A DNA stretch of 27,042 nucleotides, from assembly GCA_026770575.1 (NCBI GenBank), contig MU657168.1, positions 74,348-101,389 on the forward strand, in the 5' to 3' direction. This document shows positions 18,239 through 26,591 of the stretch, in pieces. The number at the start of each line of letters is the position of its first letter. Positions within the stretch are counted from its first letter, which is position 1. The notes beneath the pieces are model-generated. The model made no database searches, was not told the origin of the DNA, and was given only the letters and a program-made list of their open reading frames with translations. The position numbers were made by a program, and so were the translations under genes. The stretch comes from Pelagophyceae sp. CCMP2097. Its lineage: Eukaryota > Sar > Pelagophyceae.

Positions 18239-20475
18239 ATGCGGGCCCCGCGCGGCCTCGCGCTGCTGGCCTGGCTCGGCTGGCTCGTGGAGACGAACCG
18301 CGCCGGCATCACCATCGAGTTTGGCACGCGCAGAGGCCGAGCGCCAAAGGAGGGCGCCGCGGTACCCAAGAAGCTCGGCGAGAAGAAATCAGACGCCCCG
18401 AAGCGAGACGTGCTCCGGCCAGAGGTCCCCTTCGTGACGCACGGTGCGCCGAAGACGCTCGAGCGGGTTGCAACCCGAGCGGGTTCCTTCATGCCAGACG
18501 GCTCGCGGCGGCGGCACGTCGCCCGTCTCGCAGGCTGGCTGGCAAAGAAGGGCCACGCGCGGCGCAACTGGAAGCGCCGGTGGTTCGTGCTCTCGGAGGA
18601 CTGGTCGACGCTGTCGTATTATGACAAGCAAGGTCTCACGGAGCCGCTCGGCCGCGTCTCGCTCGCGGGCAGCAAGTGAGCCCTGAGCGCCATTGGACGC
18701 CGGTGACGCGCCAGGCAGGTGCTTCACGGGCCTCGACTACGTCCCGAAGAAGCCGCACGTCTTCTCGTGAGTGCCCTCTGTCGAGGGTGGGCGCGGCCGA
18801 GCTCTTTGTCCGCAGGTTCACGCTCAAGTCAAGATCGGACGTGTACTACTGCGAGGCGAACTCGGAGGAGGAGCGCCAGCGGTGGCTGCGCACGCTGCGC
18901 GCGGCGGCGTCGAGCGCGCGCGACCCTTTAACGGCGCTGCACGACGCGGACGCGTCTGCGGCGCCGCGCGCCGACGGCGCCGCGTCGGCGGGCGACGGCC
19001 TCGAGGCGCTGCGGCGGCGCGCTTTGGGCGAGTTCTTCCTGGACACGACGTTTCCCAACACTTGTGTGGACGCCATCGCCCGAGACGTGGTGGCGTACCA
19101 CCACGTCGCAGCTCTGGAAAAGTTGAACAAGCTCCTTAACGGCGACGAGACGCGCCGGCGCATGAACGTCGCGCTTCGAGGCGCCTACATCATAAAGTCC
19201 ATCCAGGTGCAGTTCCTCGACGAGCACATTGAAAGATTCCTCCGAGCGAGGCAGCTCACCGCGTCTCCCATCGACCGCCCCAAGAAACGCGGCGGGCGGC
19301 CCGCGCGGCGCGGCGACGGGCCGCGGGGCGCCGGCGCGGCCGACGACGCTGACAACGACTTTGACGACGACGCGACGCACCGCCTCTCATTTGAATTCGA
19401 GTGGCCTCTCCGCCTCGAGGTGCGCGTCTGCGGCACGCGGCCGGCGGGCGGCGGCCTCCCCGCGCCGCTGCGGTCGCTGTCGCGGCATTTGGGCATCAAC
19501 GGCCGCCACGACATTGCCTTTTCGCTCGCCGGCCGCTTCGCCGGCCGGCCGCGGATTGCGCTGGACGTGGCATCGAGCAGCGAGCGCGCGTGGCCCGCGC
19601 TGCGCAGCGTTTCGCTGCAGACGCCGCCACGGATCGAGCTGGACCGCGAAGCGCTCAAAGTGGACGACCAACATGGCTTTGTGGGGACACTATTTTCGTT
19701 TGTCCCAAAGGAAGTCGTAGTCGGGTACGTCTTTGGCCCTTGAATTCGGACCAAATACCCGCATTCAAGGCGTCAGACCGGCCACTCGCTAGGCTCCTCG
19801 AGACGGCCATCGACGAGGCGCTCAGCCGACCCGACGCGCTCAAGGTGCTCCGGTGGAAACGCAAGCTCCAGCCAAAGCCGGCGACGTCGTGAGGACCCTT
19901 GAATGATCAACATCTGGAGACGAACTCGTCGCCAGGTCGTCGACGGACACGATGCGGTCGCTCACGACACTCGCCTCGAGCGCCGCGCGCGCCGCGAGTC
20001 TCCCTGCTTCCTTGCCTTGCTTTTCCGCGTTCTTCCGCGACGACGACGAATCTAGGCGGCGCACGAGTCGGCGGCAGCGGCGACGCGCATCTCGGCCGCG
20101 GCGGAGTCGCTTAGAGCGGCGCTCGCCGACGCGATCACGGACACTTCCATGCGGAACCGCTTCATTACTGCGATTGGCGACTCGCTGTCCATGTCCGACA
20201 GACGTGACTCGTACGACGAAGACGCCGAGCCGGACGACTCGGAAGAAACGCCCGGCGCCTCGGAAGATGGCGAGCCGGACGCATCCGAGGGCGACGACCC
20301 GGCCGTCGAACTCTGCAGCGACGACGAGCAGGAGGCAGCGCCCGAGACGGCCGCCGACGTCGCCCCCGCGGAAGAAGACGACCGAGGCGACGCATCGGCG
20401 CCGCCGTCCGACGACCTCGAGGCCGTGCAAGAAGACGGGCCCGTCGAGGAGGAGGAGGCGCCTGCAGAGGAATGA
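18239..20475 (+). CDS. PH-domain protein with unknown central domain and acidic C-terminal tail
   Basis: Exons are 18239-18675, 18719-18766, 18816 to about 19710, 19770-19888, 19936-19997 and 20078-20475. Exons 1-3 build a PH domain: RLAGWLAKKGHARRNWKRRW, FVLSEDWSTLSYYD, CFTGLDYVPKKPHVFS and FTLKSRSDVYYCEAN...ERQRWLRTL. PH domains bind phosphoinositides or proteins at membranes. After it come a helical segment (FPNTCVDAIARDVVAYHHVA, RGAYIIKSIQVQFLDEHIE) and a beta-rich segment (LRLEVRVCG, FAGRPRIALDVASS, PPRIELDREALKVDD), unrecognised; a lipid-transfer-type fold is only a guess. In exon 4 the frame meets TGA at 19890-19892, but a good donor (gtgagg) starts at 19889. Splicing there leads in phase to SLTTLASSAARAA..., SLRAALADAITDTSMRNRF and a long Asp/Glu tail ending EEEEAPAEE. 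If that intron is retained the protein ends at 19892. The exact donor near 19705-19715 and the tail exons are less certain than the PH part. Confidence 0.65.
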
Positions 20476-20638
20476 CGGCTTCGGAAGCGAAGAGGTTTTA
20501 AACCAAGTGCACCGTCTCTTTAGAGCCCTCTGGCAAGAGCCGCCAAAGCAAAGGTCGAGCGTGCCCGAAGCACTAGAGGTAGCGCCAGGTTCGACCGCTA
20601 TTGGAACCCATTCGTGCTGCCTTTGCTGCTTGCTTAAG

Positions 20639-20652
20639 ATCCACCCTGGGTG
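20639..20652. repeat. Dispersed repeat, copy 1 (atccaccctgggtg)
   Basis: Identical 14-mer to 21542-21555, within a longer imperfect similarity of about 35 bp that begins upstream (cctttgctgcttgctt here, ccctttgcttgcttc there). Confidence 0.6.
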
Positions 20653-20671
20653 CCTTTGCATGACTTGTTCT

Positions 20672-20687
20672 TAGGAATTCCTATGTG
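20672..20687. repeat. Second copy of taggaattcctatgtg
   Basis: Exact 16-bp match to 1688-1703, including the palindromic taggaattccta core. It lies 20 bp downstream of the atccaccctgggtg repeat. Confidence 0.6.
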
Positions 20688-21541
20688 ATTCTTCAGCCAA
20701 GTAATCACCCCAAATGACCGAGTACGCCGCCGACGCCGCCGCCGCGGGGCTGCGAATCCTCGCCATCGAGCCGCCCACGCGCTTATGCCGCAAGACGCGA
20801 GGCCCGGGCTTCTCTTTACCAAAACCATCGATCTAAATCGGCCCCATTCCGTGCCACGAGGATTTCGCGCCGACGGGCGGGGCTACGGGCGTGTAAACGG
20901 TGTGGGTCGACGCGCGGTGGGGTCTACTTGGGCCTGGTCCAAAAAGTGTGGCGCCATCGGCCGTCGTCGCGGCGCTGTAAGCGCTCCAGCTGGGGCGCGC
21001 GTAGGGGACCTCCGTGTCTCTCGGAGCGCTTCCCGAGAGGGCAGTCGCGGCTGTTTCGAAGGCGCGGCCGACACCACCCGACACTCGCACCGTCCCCGGC
21101 GCGCACCCCCGGCGCGCATCCTCGTAGTCGCGCAGGCATCACCCTCTGCTTTAGCACCGACACGCCAACTAGCGCCATCGCAACCCGCAGGGCGCTCCGA
21201 CAGACCAAGAACGAAGGGCCAAAGTTATTGGCGGCCATTACCTCAGCGAGGAGACGCCCCGGGAAACTGACGACGCGCGCTCCAGGCATGGCCAAGGGCC
21301 TACCGGCCTGGAAGCGGCTTCCAGGAAGCCTGACTTCGTGTCGGGTTTTCCTAGACCCCTCGAACTCGTGACATGAGGGTTTTTATTTCTATCCCGGCAA
21401 GAGAGAACTGTAGAGGTGATGGCAATCAAGGTCGAGTGGGCCCAGACTCTAGCCCCACGTGGCCACCCCGGGCTAATTCATCAGCAAACAATTGCGTGTT
21501 TCCGAGTCCACAGATGCCAAACGGCCCTTTGCTTGCTTCAA

Positions 21542-21555
21542 ATCCACCCTGGGTG
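21542..21555. repeat. Dispersed repeat, copy 2 (atccaccctgggtg)
   Basis: Second copy of the 14-mer at 20639-20652, in the same orientation and about 50 bp upstream of the left end of the composite inverted-repeat element. Confidence 0.6.
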
Positions 21556-21612
21556 GGGCTGTCCCAGGCCCTTTCGCTGTCCTTCAAAGGCGCGGCACGC
21601 GGCCTCTCACTC

Positions 21613-21676
21613 GCCTGCGAGCCCAATAAGTCAGATTTGATGAAATCAAATTTAACTGACTTTTGGACTCGCAGGC
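21613..21676. repeat. Hairpin H1
   Basis: Outer arms gcctgcgagccc (21613-21624) and ggactcgcaggc (21665-21676) pair with one mismatch. Inner arms aagtcag (21628-21634) with ctgactt (21656-21662), and atttgat (21635-21641) with atcaaat (21645-21651), pair perfectly around a gaa loop. The inner stem is AT-rich inside a strongly GC-rich region. Confidence 0.85.
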
Positions 21677-21737
21677 ATTAGGGGTCGTTGGCTCTGCTCG
21701 TCTGGTGGAGTCGGGCGCGCGCTCTTGCAAAGGCCCC

Positions 21738-21846
21738 GGTTTCGCTGCCGCCGCCCCCGGGTGGGCAAATCATTGGGCTAGCCGCAGTGCCGCCGCCAAC
21801 GGGTGCGTTGGCGCGTCGCTCTGGCCGCGGGACCGCGCCGGGCCGC
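21738..21846 (+). repeat. Repeat unit R1
   Basis: The unit starts ggtttcgctgccgcc, has the core aaatcattgggct, continues cgccgccaacggg and ends near cgtcgctctggccgcggg. It is a direct copy of R2 (21886-21980) and is related to the reverse complement of about 22150-22250. Confidence 0.75.
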
Positions 21847-21885
21847 CCCGGTCGAATCGGGATCGGTGTCTTGCGCGGCCTTGAG

Positions 21886-21980
21886 GTCCCCGGTTTCGCT
21901 ACCGCACCCCCCGGTGGGGTAAATCATTGGGCTGGCCGCGGTGCCGCCGCCGACGGGCGCGTATCCACGTCGCTCTGGCC
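21886..21980 (+). repeat. Repeat unit R2
   Basis: Starts gtccccggtttcgctaccgc, with the core aaatcattgggctggccgc, then cgccgccgacgggcgcg and cgtcgctctggcc. It is about 148 bp downstream of R1 and shows substitutions and small indels relative to it. It has no hairpin of its own. Confidence 0.75.
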
Positions 21981-22149
21981 GGTGACGCCTGCGGCCCGCT
22001 CAGAGTGCGCGGCAAGAACGCGTCGTCACGACGGTATCGACCGGTTCGGTCCTCTCCGGGCACACCTGGACCGGGCTCTGCCGGCGGGGACCGCGCCGGG
22101 CCCCGCCAGCCGCGCAGGGGCCGCTAACCCCGGTAGCGCGACGAACACC

Positions 22150-22250
22150 CGTCGGTCCCGAGGCCAGAGCGCCGCCGATACGTGCCCGTTTGCGGTGAAA
22201 ACGCGGCGCGCCCCATGATTCACCTTTCCGCTGGGGCCTGCAGCGAGAAT
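22150..22250 (-). repeat. Repeat unit R3 (inverted copy)
   Basis: Read on the minus strand it gives tcgctgcaggcccc, gtgaatcatgggg, cgcaaacgggcacgtatc and gcgctctggcctcgggacc. This matches the landmark order of R1 and R2 (tcgct.cc, aaatcattggg, cgacgggcgcgtatc, cgctctggcc). Confidence 0.65.
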
Positions 22251-22318
22251 AGGGCCGAAGGCGCACCCGGAGCCGTGTCGCACCAGACGATCCACTCCAA
22301 CTTCCGGATCCCCGGAAT

Positions 22319-22372
22319 CCTGCGAGTGCTACGCTTTTCAATTTCAATTGAAAAATTCGTAGGACTCGCAGG
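22319..22372. repeat. Hairpin H2
   Basis: Outer arms cctgcgagtgctacg (22319-22333) and cgtaggactcgcagg (22358-22372) pair at 14 of 15 positions. Inner arms ttttcaatt (22335-22343) and aattgaaaa (22346-22354) pair perfectly around tc. The outer arm is shared with H1, while the inner arm differs in sequence yet is still self-complementary. Confidence 0.85.
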
Positions 22373-23159
22373 CGAGTGGCGCCGGCCCGAGCTCTTCGCA
22401 TTTGGCGCAGCCGCTGGGCTTCTTGAACTGCGTCCCAGACTTCTTGTTGCAGTCGCCGTTGGTGCACTCGGCCGCGGGGCGGCCGACTGTGTAGTAGTAC
22501 AGAGTGAACGAGCGGCGCCATCGGCCCGGCGGCGGCGCCAGCGGCTGCGGGTGGCCGCGGTCCGTCGAAGTCCGTCGAGGAGAAGACGACGATTCTGCTA
22601 AAGGTCGGCGCGAGTTTCTGGACGCAGCTGGAGAGGTTTCTGCTCCAGAGCTCGAGGTAAACGCCGTACTCTTCCGGCCAGTCGTCGTTTAAAAAGACAA
22701 AGACGTTGACGCGGCGCTGCAGCGCCACGGCGCCGTCGGCGATGCTCGTAGCGCGCAAAGTCAGAGTGGATGCCCAGCTTGCCGCCGGGCCCGGTAAAGT
22801 GCAGGCCGGACCCGCAGAACGCGGGGTCCGGGATTCAAGCAGGCATGCCCGTGAGCTGCTCGAGGAAGAGGAGGAACGAGTGCGACTTGAGCACGGCGAC
22901 GAGCATGCGCGTGTAGGGCTTCATCTGCCTCGACGTCGACGACGGACTTGTAGAGTTCGTCGTCCCTGCGCCAGAAGCACGCCGTCGACCCGCGCACGCA
23001 GCCGCGGCCCTCGGCGCGCTCCGGCAGCTCGGATAGGACGGCGCGCAGCAGCTTCTCCGGCAGCGCGCCGTCCAGCACCGCGTGCGGGAACGGCCGCGCG
23101 GATGCGTAATCGGCGCGCTCGGATGCGGCGAGCGCCGGGAGCGCGGTCAGTGCGTCCAT
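22344..23159 (-). pseudogene. Decayed 2OG-Fe(II) oxygenase (prolyl-4-hydroxylase-like)
   Basis: Reading from the ATG at 23159, the frame gives RPFPHAVLDGALPEKLLRAV and ACFWRRDDELYKSVVDVE. It then shifts to MKPYTRMLVAVLKSHSFLLF and LEQLTGMPA, meets an in-frame TGA (about 22836-22838), and continues [19 protein letters not shown] and [10 protein letters not shown]. It shifts again to [35 protein letters not shown] and IVVFSSTDF, and shifts once more to GHPQPLAPPPGRW, SFTLYYYTVG and a Cys-rich tail (C-x4-C then C-x2-C). The iron ligands H-S-D and the distal GHP histidine survive in the separate frames. No plausible GT-AG intron explains the breaks, so three frameshifts and one stop mark a pseudogene. 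Its final frame ends at TGA inside hairpin H2. I have not restored the reading frame. Confidence 0.8.
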
Positions 23160-23512
23160 CGCTTCGGACCACAGCGACCGGCCGTGCTTCGCGCCGTTTG
23201 CAGCGGCGGCACCGAGGCGGCAGCGGAGCGCAAACGGGAGGGGCCGCCGCGCGCCGCGGCCGAGCTAACCGGCGGCGAAGATGCACGCGCAGAAGACGAC
23301 GCGCAGCGCCGCCCCCGCGCGAGGCGAATGCGACGGGGCCATCGGGGACCGACAATCCGAGACCCCTCACCGTACCGCGGCGCCGCCGACTGCAGCCTCG
23401 AGCTCAGGAGCCTTCTGCCAGCACGCCGCCCGGGTCGTGAGGTGCGCATCGCTGAAAATTAGCGAAGCCCCCGACGCGTCACGCCGGCCCTGCCGCGTCG
23501 TTGGCCCTCGGC
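23160..23512. other. Spacer upstream of ATP23 and of the decayed oxygenase
   Basis: About 350 bp of GC-rich DNA between divergent loci. No supported gene and no evident TATA box. Confidence 0.35.
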
Positions 23513-24391
23513 ATGGGTCTGTTCGACGAGCAGACGCCGGAGGAGTACCTTGCCAAGTGCAATCGGTTGAAGGCGCGGACCGTGAACAACAATGTCAGGG
23601 CGAATACGCTCCACGAAGCTATGAAAAAGCTCGGCTGCGACGCAGGTAACCCCGCGCGCGTTTATGTCTTTGGAAAGTCGAGGGACGCGGGATGCGAGTG
23701 TCCGGGTCCGGTAACTGTCTCCGCTTAGGCCCGCTGGAGACGTTGGTGCAGTGCATCTCGCGGGCCGACGTCGGGCCCGAATCGATGATCCAGGGCGGAT
23801 TCGTGCCGCACGTGCCGGAGACGCAGGGCGACGAACCCTACGCACCTAACAGCGTCCCGTCGGCGCTCCGCCAGACGCCTCACGCGCCGAGTAGGTGCCG
23901 AAGATTGTAATCGTCGCGGAGCACGTTCACGGCAAGTCCGTCTTCGACCGCACGCTGACGCACGAGCTCGTCCACGCCTTTGACCAGTGCCGCGCAAACG
24001 TCCAGTGGGGCAACCTCCACCACCGTGCGTGCCATCCCTCTTCGTCGTCGTCCGACGTTTCGCGTAGTCGCGTGCGCCGAGATCCGCGCGTCCAACCTCT
24101 CGGGCGAGTGCGAGTGAGTCTACCGCGATGTCCGGGTCGGCGCGTTTATTTAACGTGTAGGCTCATCCAGGAGATCAACAGAGGCAACGCCGGCGTCGTC
24201 AAGCACCACCAGACTTGCGTGCGAAGGTGCGTCCCCTCACAACCGCCGTGTGCTTCAAACCTGTGCGACGCAGACGCGCGGCGCTGTCCATCGCCATGGG
24301 CATGGGCAAGACGGAAGCGGCCAAGGCAGCCGAGGCCGTCAACGCAGTCTTCGACAAGTGCTACGCGGACAAGGCCCCCTTCGAAGACTAA
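23513..24391 (+). CDS. ATP23: Mitochondrial inner-membrane-space metalloprotease ATP23 homologue
   Basis: Six exons (23513-23645, 23729-23853, 23895-24024, 24068-24113, 24161-24226, 24274-24391) join in phase to 205 residues. The core reads VPKIVIVAEHVHGKSVFDRT, then LTHELVHAFDQCRANVQWGN, containing the HExxH zinc site (HELVH), then CAEIRASNLSGEC, and finally NAGVVKHHQTCVRRRAALSI and AVFDKCYADKAPFED. This is the ATP23 order, including the conserved cysteines that in characterised homologues form disulfides in the intermembrane space. In yeast the protein matures ATP synthase subunit 6 and helps assemble the Fo sector; that role here is by homology. The start is the first ATG of the exon (MGLFDEQTPEEYLAKC). 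There is no cleavable presequence, as expected for a protein imported by oxidative folding. It is convergent with DDX41, 105 bp away. Confidence 0.92.
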
Positions 24392-24496
24392 TTAAACGAG
24401 CTACGAGGCGCCGCCTTGCGGACCCGACTCGGCGTCGCCCTGCGGACCCGTCCCGGGTGGCCGCTGCATCATGGGCCCGATCGTCTGCAGATTAGA

Positions 24497-26591
24497 TTAC
24501 CAGTCGCCTCCCACACCGCCGGTGCCGGAGATCATGTCTCTGCGGTTCGAGTTCATTCGGCGGGCGTCCTTGTCTCGCTTGGGGCAGTCTGTGATTCTGT
24601 GGCCGAGGCCGCCGCAAAAGGAGCAGCCGCGCGTGCCGTCGCTGTTGATGATGTTGTTGTCCGGCTCGTCCAGGACCTGCAGCACGGGCGGCACGCGCTG
24701 CTTGGCCTCGACCAGCAAGTGCTTCAAGTCCAAAAGCGCAGACGGCTCGACGGTCTTGTTGATGAACGTCGTGGCCACGCCCGTCTTGCCGCAGCGGCCC
24801 GTGCGGCCGATGCGGTGGACGTAGTTCTCAATCTCCGTGGGCATGTCGAAGTTGATGACGTGCTGGATGTCGGGGAAGTCGAGGCCCTTTGCGGCGATGT
24901 CGGTCGCGACGAGGACGTCTTTCGCACGGGTTTTAAAGGCGTCGATAGCGGCGTTGCGCTCGGCCTGGTCCTTGCCGCCGTGGATGCTGACCGCGTCTAC
25001 GCCCTTGAGCAAGAGGTACTCGTGGATGTCGTCGACGTCGCCCTTTCTCTCGCAGAAGATTAAGACGGGCGGCGCCGTCTTCTGCAAGCACTCCAAGAGG
25101 TAGACGATTCTCGCCTCGACCTTGACGTACTCGACCTCTTGGATCACGTCCAAGTTGGCGGCGCCCGCCCTGGAGACGTTCACGAGGACGGGCCTGACTA
25201 GAGTCCCTCTGGCAAAGTCCTGGAATTTTTGCGGCATCGTCGCGGAGAAGAGCAGCGTCTGCCGCTGCTGCGAAAAGTGGTTGATGATCCTACTGACCTC
25301 TTCGTCGAAGCCCAAGTCGAGCATGCGGTCGCCTTCGTCGAGGCAGAGGTAGCAGCACCGCTTCAAGTTGCAATCACCAGCCTCCAAAAAATCAATCAGA
25401 CGCCCCGGCGTCGCAACTAAAGCGTGGATGCCCGTGCGCCGAACAGCGTCGAGCTGGTCGCCCTTGCGCTCGCCGCCGATGGCGCACGTGGCGTAGAGCA
25501 TGGGCTCGCCGTAATTCCGAGCGTCGCGGTTGTGCGCGTTTAACATGTGTTCAATGACCTCGAAAGTCTGCCGAGCCAGCTCGCGAGACGGGCAGAGGAC
25601 CATGCCGACGGGCCCGTCGCCGGGCCCGATTTTCGCCTCGTCGCCTCGCGCTCTTTCCAGCGCGCGGACGACGAGCGGGATGGAAAACGTGATAGTCTTG
25701 CCCGACCCGGTAAAGGCGATGCCGATCATGTCGCGGCCCGCCAGCGCGACGGGGATGCCCTGGACCTGGATCGGGGTCGGCTTTTTAATCCCCTTGGAGT
25801 CCAAAGCGCGCATGATGCCGCGCGGCAGCGCCATGTCCGCAAATGACTTGATCGGCGCCGGCGCGTCGTCGCCGTCGCAGATGATGCACCACTTCTTGCG
25901 CAGCGCCGCCGCTGCGGACGCGGGCATGTCGCGGATGTGCGCGGGAGGCTTCCACTCGGTGACCAAAGACTCCGTATAAACCTTGTCCGTCGCAATCTCC
26001 TGGGCAGACTGCAGCGCGTTCGTCTGCACGCGCGAGGCCTCCTTGAGCATGTACGCCTCCTCCTCCTGCTGCCGCGTCCGGCGGACGACGTCAGGATTTA
26101 AAGTTTCGTTGTGCGCCCGCAGCTCCGCCGCCTCCGTCAGCAGAGTCCGAGGCACGTTCTCCTCCGCGGCCTCCTGCGGGATGGAGAGCGTGAGGCGCGT
26201 GTGAGACGAAGCGCGGGAGGCACGCGTGCCCCCTCGCGCCGTGGAAACACCCCTCGCGAATAGGGAAGTCACCTCATCAGGGCCCTCGCCGTCGCCGTCC
26301 GCGGCTTCCTCTTCGGCGGCGCCTTTTCGTCGCGCCTGCGCAAGAGGGCTCTGCCATCGCGGCCAAAGTGCGAGAGCCCCCGGGGGCACGACTCGCCTTG
26401 CGTTGCTGCTCCTTGGTCTCGCGGCGCTCCTTGGCGGAAACAAAAACCGGCTCGGCGGCGTCTACGGCGTTTTCGCCGTCGGCGGCGTCGTCGGCGCCGC
26501 GCCAACACTGGTTGAACGAGTCCCACTCTTTCGGCCCCTCGGCGACCGCGCGGCGCACGCGCTTGCGGCCGGGCTCCTCGGCACCAGACAT
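24497..26591 (-). CDS. DDX41: DEAD-box RNA helicase DDX41 (Abstrakt), motif II variant DEGD
   Basis: The start at 26591 gives MSGAEEPGRKRVRR and a FVSAKERRETKEQQRK segment like the basic N-terminus of DDX41. After one or two introns (about 26336-26396, and one ending near 26171) a continuous exon runs to the stop at 24497. Landmarks in order are the linker WKPPAHIRDMP, the Q motif KKPTPIQVQGIP, motif I AFTGSGKT, PSRELA, ATPGRLIDFLE, motif II DEGDRMLD, SAT, LIFCERKGDVDDIHEYL, IHGG, DVLVATDIAAKGLDFPDIQH and YVHRIGRTGR. A CCHC knuckle (CSFCGGLGHRITDC) and the ending GTGGVGGDW close it. The knuckle is diagnostic of the DDX41/Abstrakt group, which acts in pre-mRNA splicing. The first intron fits phase only with a GC donor (AAG|gcgagt), unusual in this window. 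Motif II has Gly in place of Ala. Confidence 0.93.

Larger units (their letters stand above)
20476..21599. other. Gene-poor, repeat-bearing island (left part)
   Basis: No frame shows family similarity. A short open frame at 20714-20836 (MTEYAADAAAAGLRILAIEP, 40 codons) has an ATG and a stop but no recognisable continuation. The 14-mer atccaccctgggtg occurs at 20639-20652 and again at 21542-21555, each preceded by a related ctttgct...gctt stretch, so a dispersed repeat of about 35 bp is present in two copies. The palindromic 16-mer shared with 1688-1703 is at 20672-20687. Confidence 0.5.
21607..22380. mobile_element. Composite inverted-repeat (foldback-like) element with terminal hairpins
   Basis: The left arm (from about 21607 rightwards) and the reverse complement of the right arm (from about 22380 leftwards) share an order of landmarks. 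First is cactcgcctgcgag, then an AT-rich hairpin, then ctcgcagg with att within two bases. About 30 bp further is cgtctggtg, and then the internal repeat unit (R1 on the left, R3 inverted on the right). Identity is imperfect, so the element is old or the arms are separate insertions facing each other. A third unit (R2) lies between them in the left-arm orientation. No transposase frame is recognisable. The right hairpin overlaps the tail of the decayed oxygenase gene. A foldback/MITE-type element is the simplest reading, but I cannot name a family. Confidence 0.6.

Noticed and set aside
20149..20475. Stand-alone acidic 108-residue gene
   Set aside because: The frame extends upstream of this ATG with helix-like sequence and joins in phase to the PH gene exons, so a separate gene is less likely. 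It stays possible if transcripts begin here.
21663..22295. A protein shared by repeat units R1, R2 and R3 (NHWA...LWPRDR-like translations in all three)
   Set aside because: R1 and R2 need different frames, stops lie close by, and R3 is inverted. The similarity is explained by DNA-level repeats rather than selection on a protein.
25983..26204. Plus-strand frames across DDX41
   Set aside because: Shadows of the helicase gene; codon pattern and motifs are all on the minus strand.
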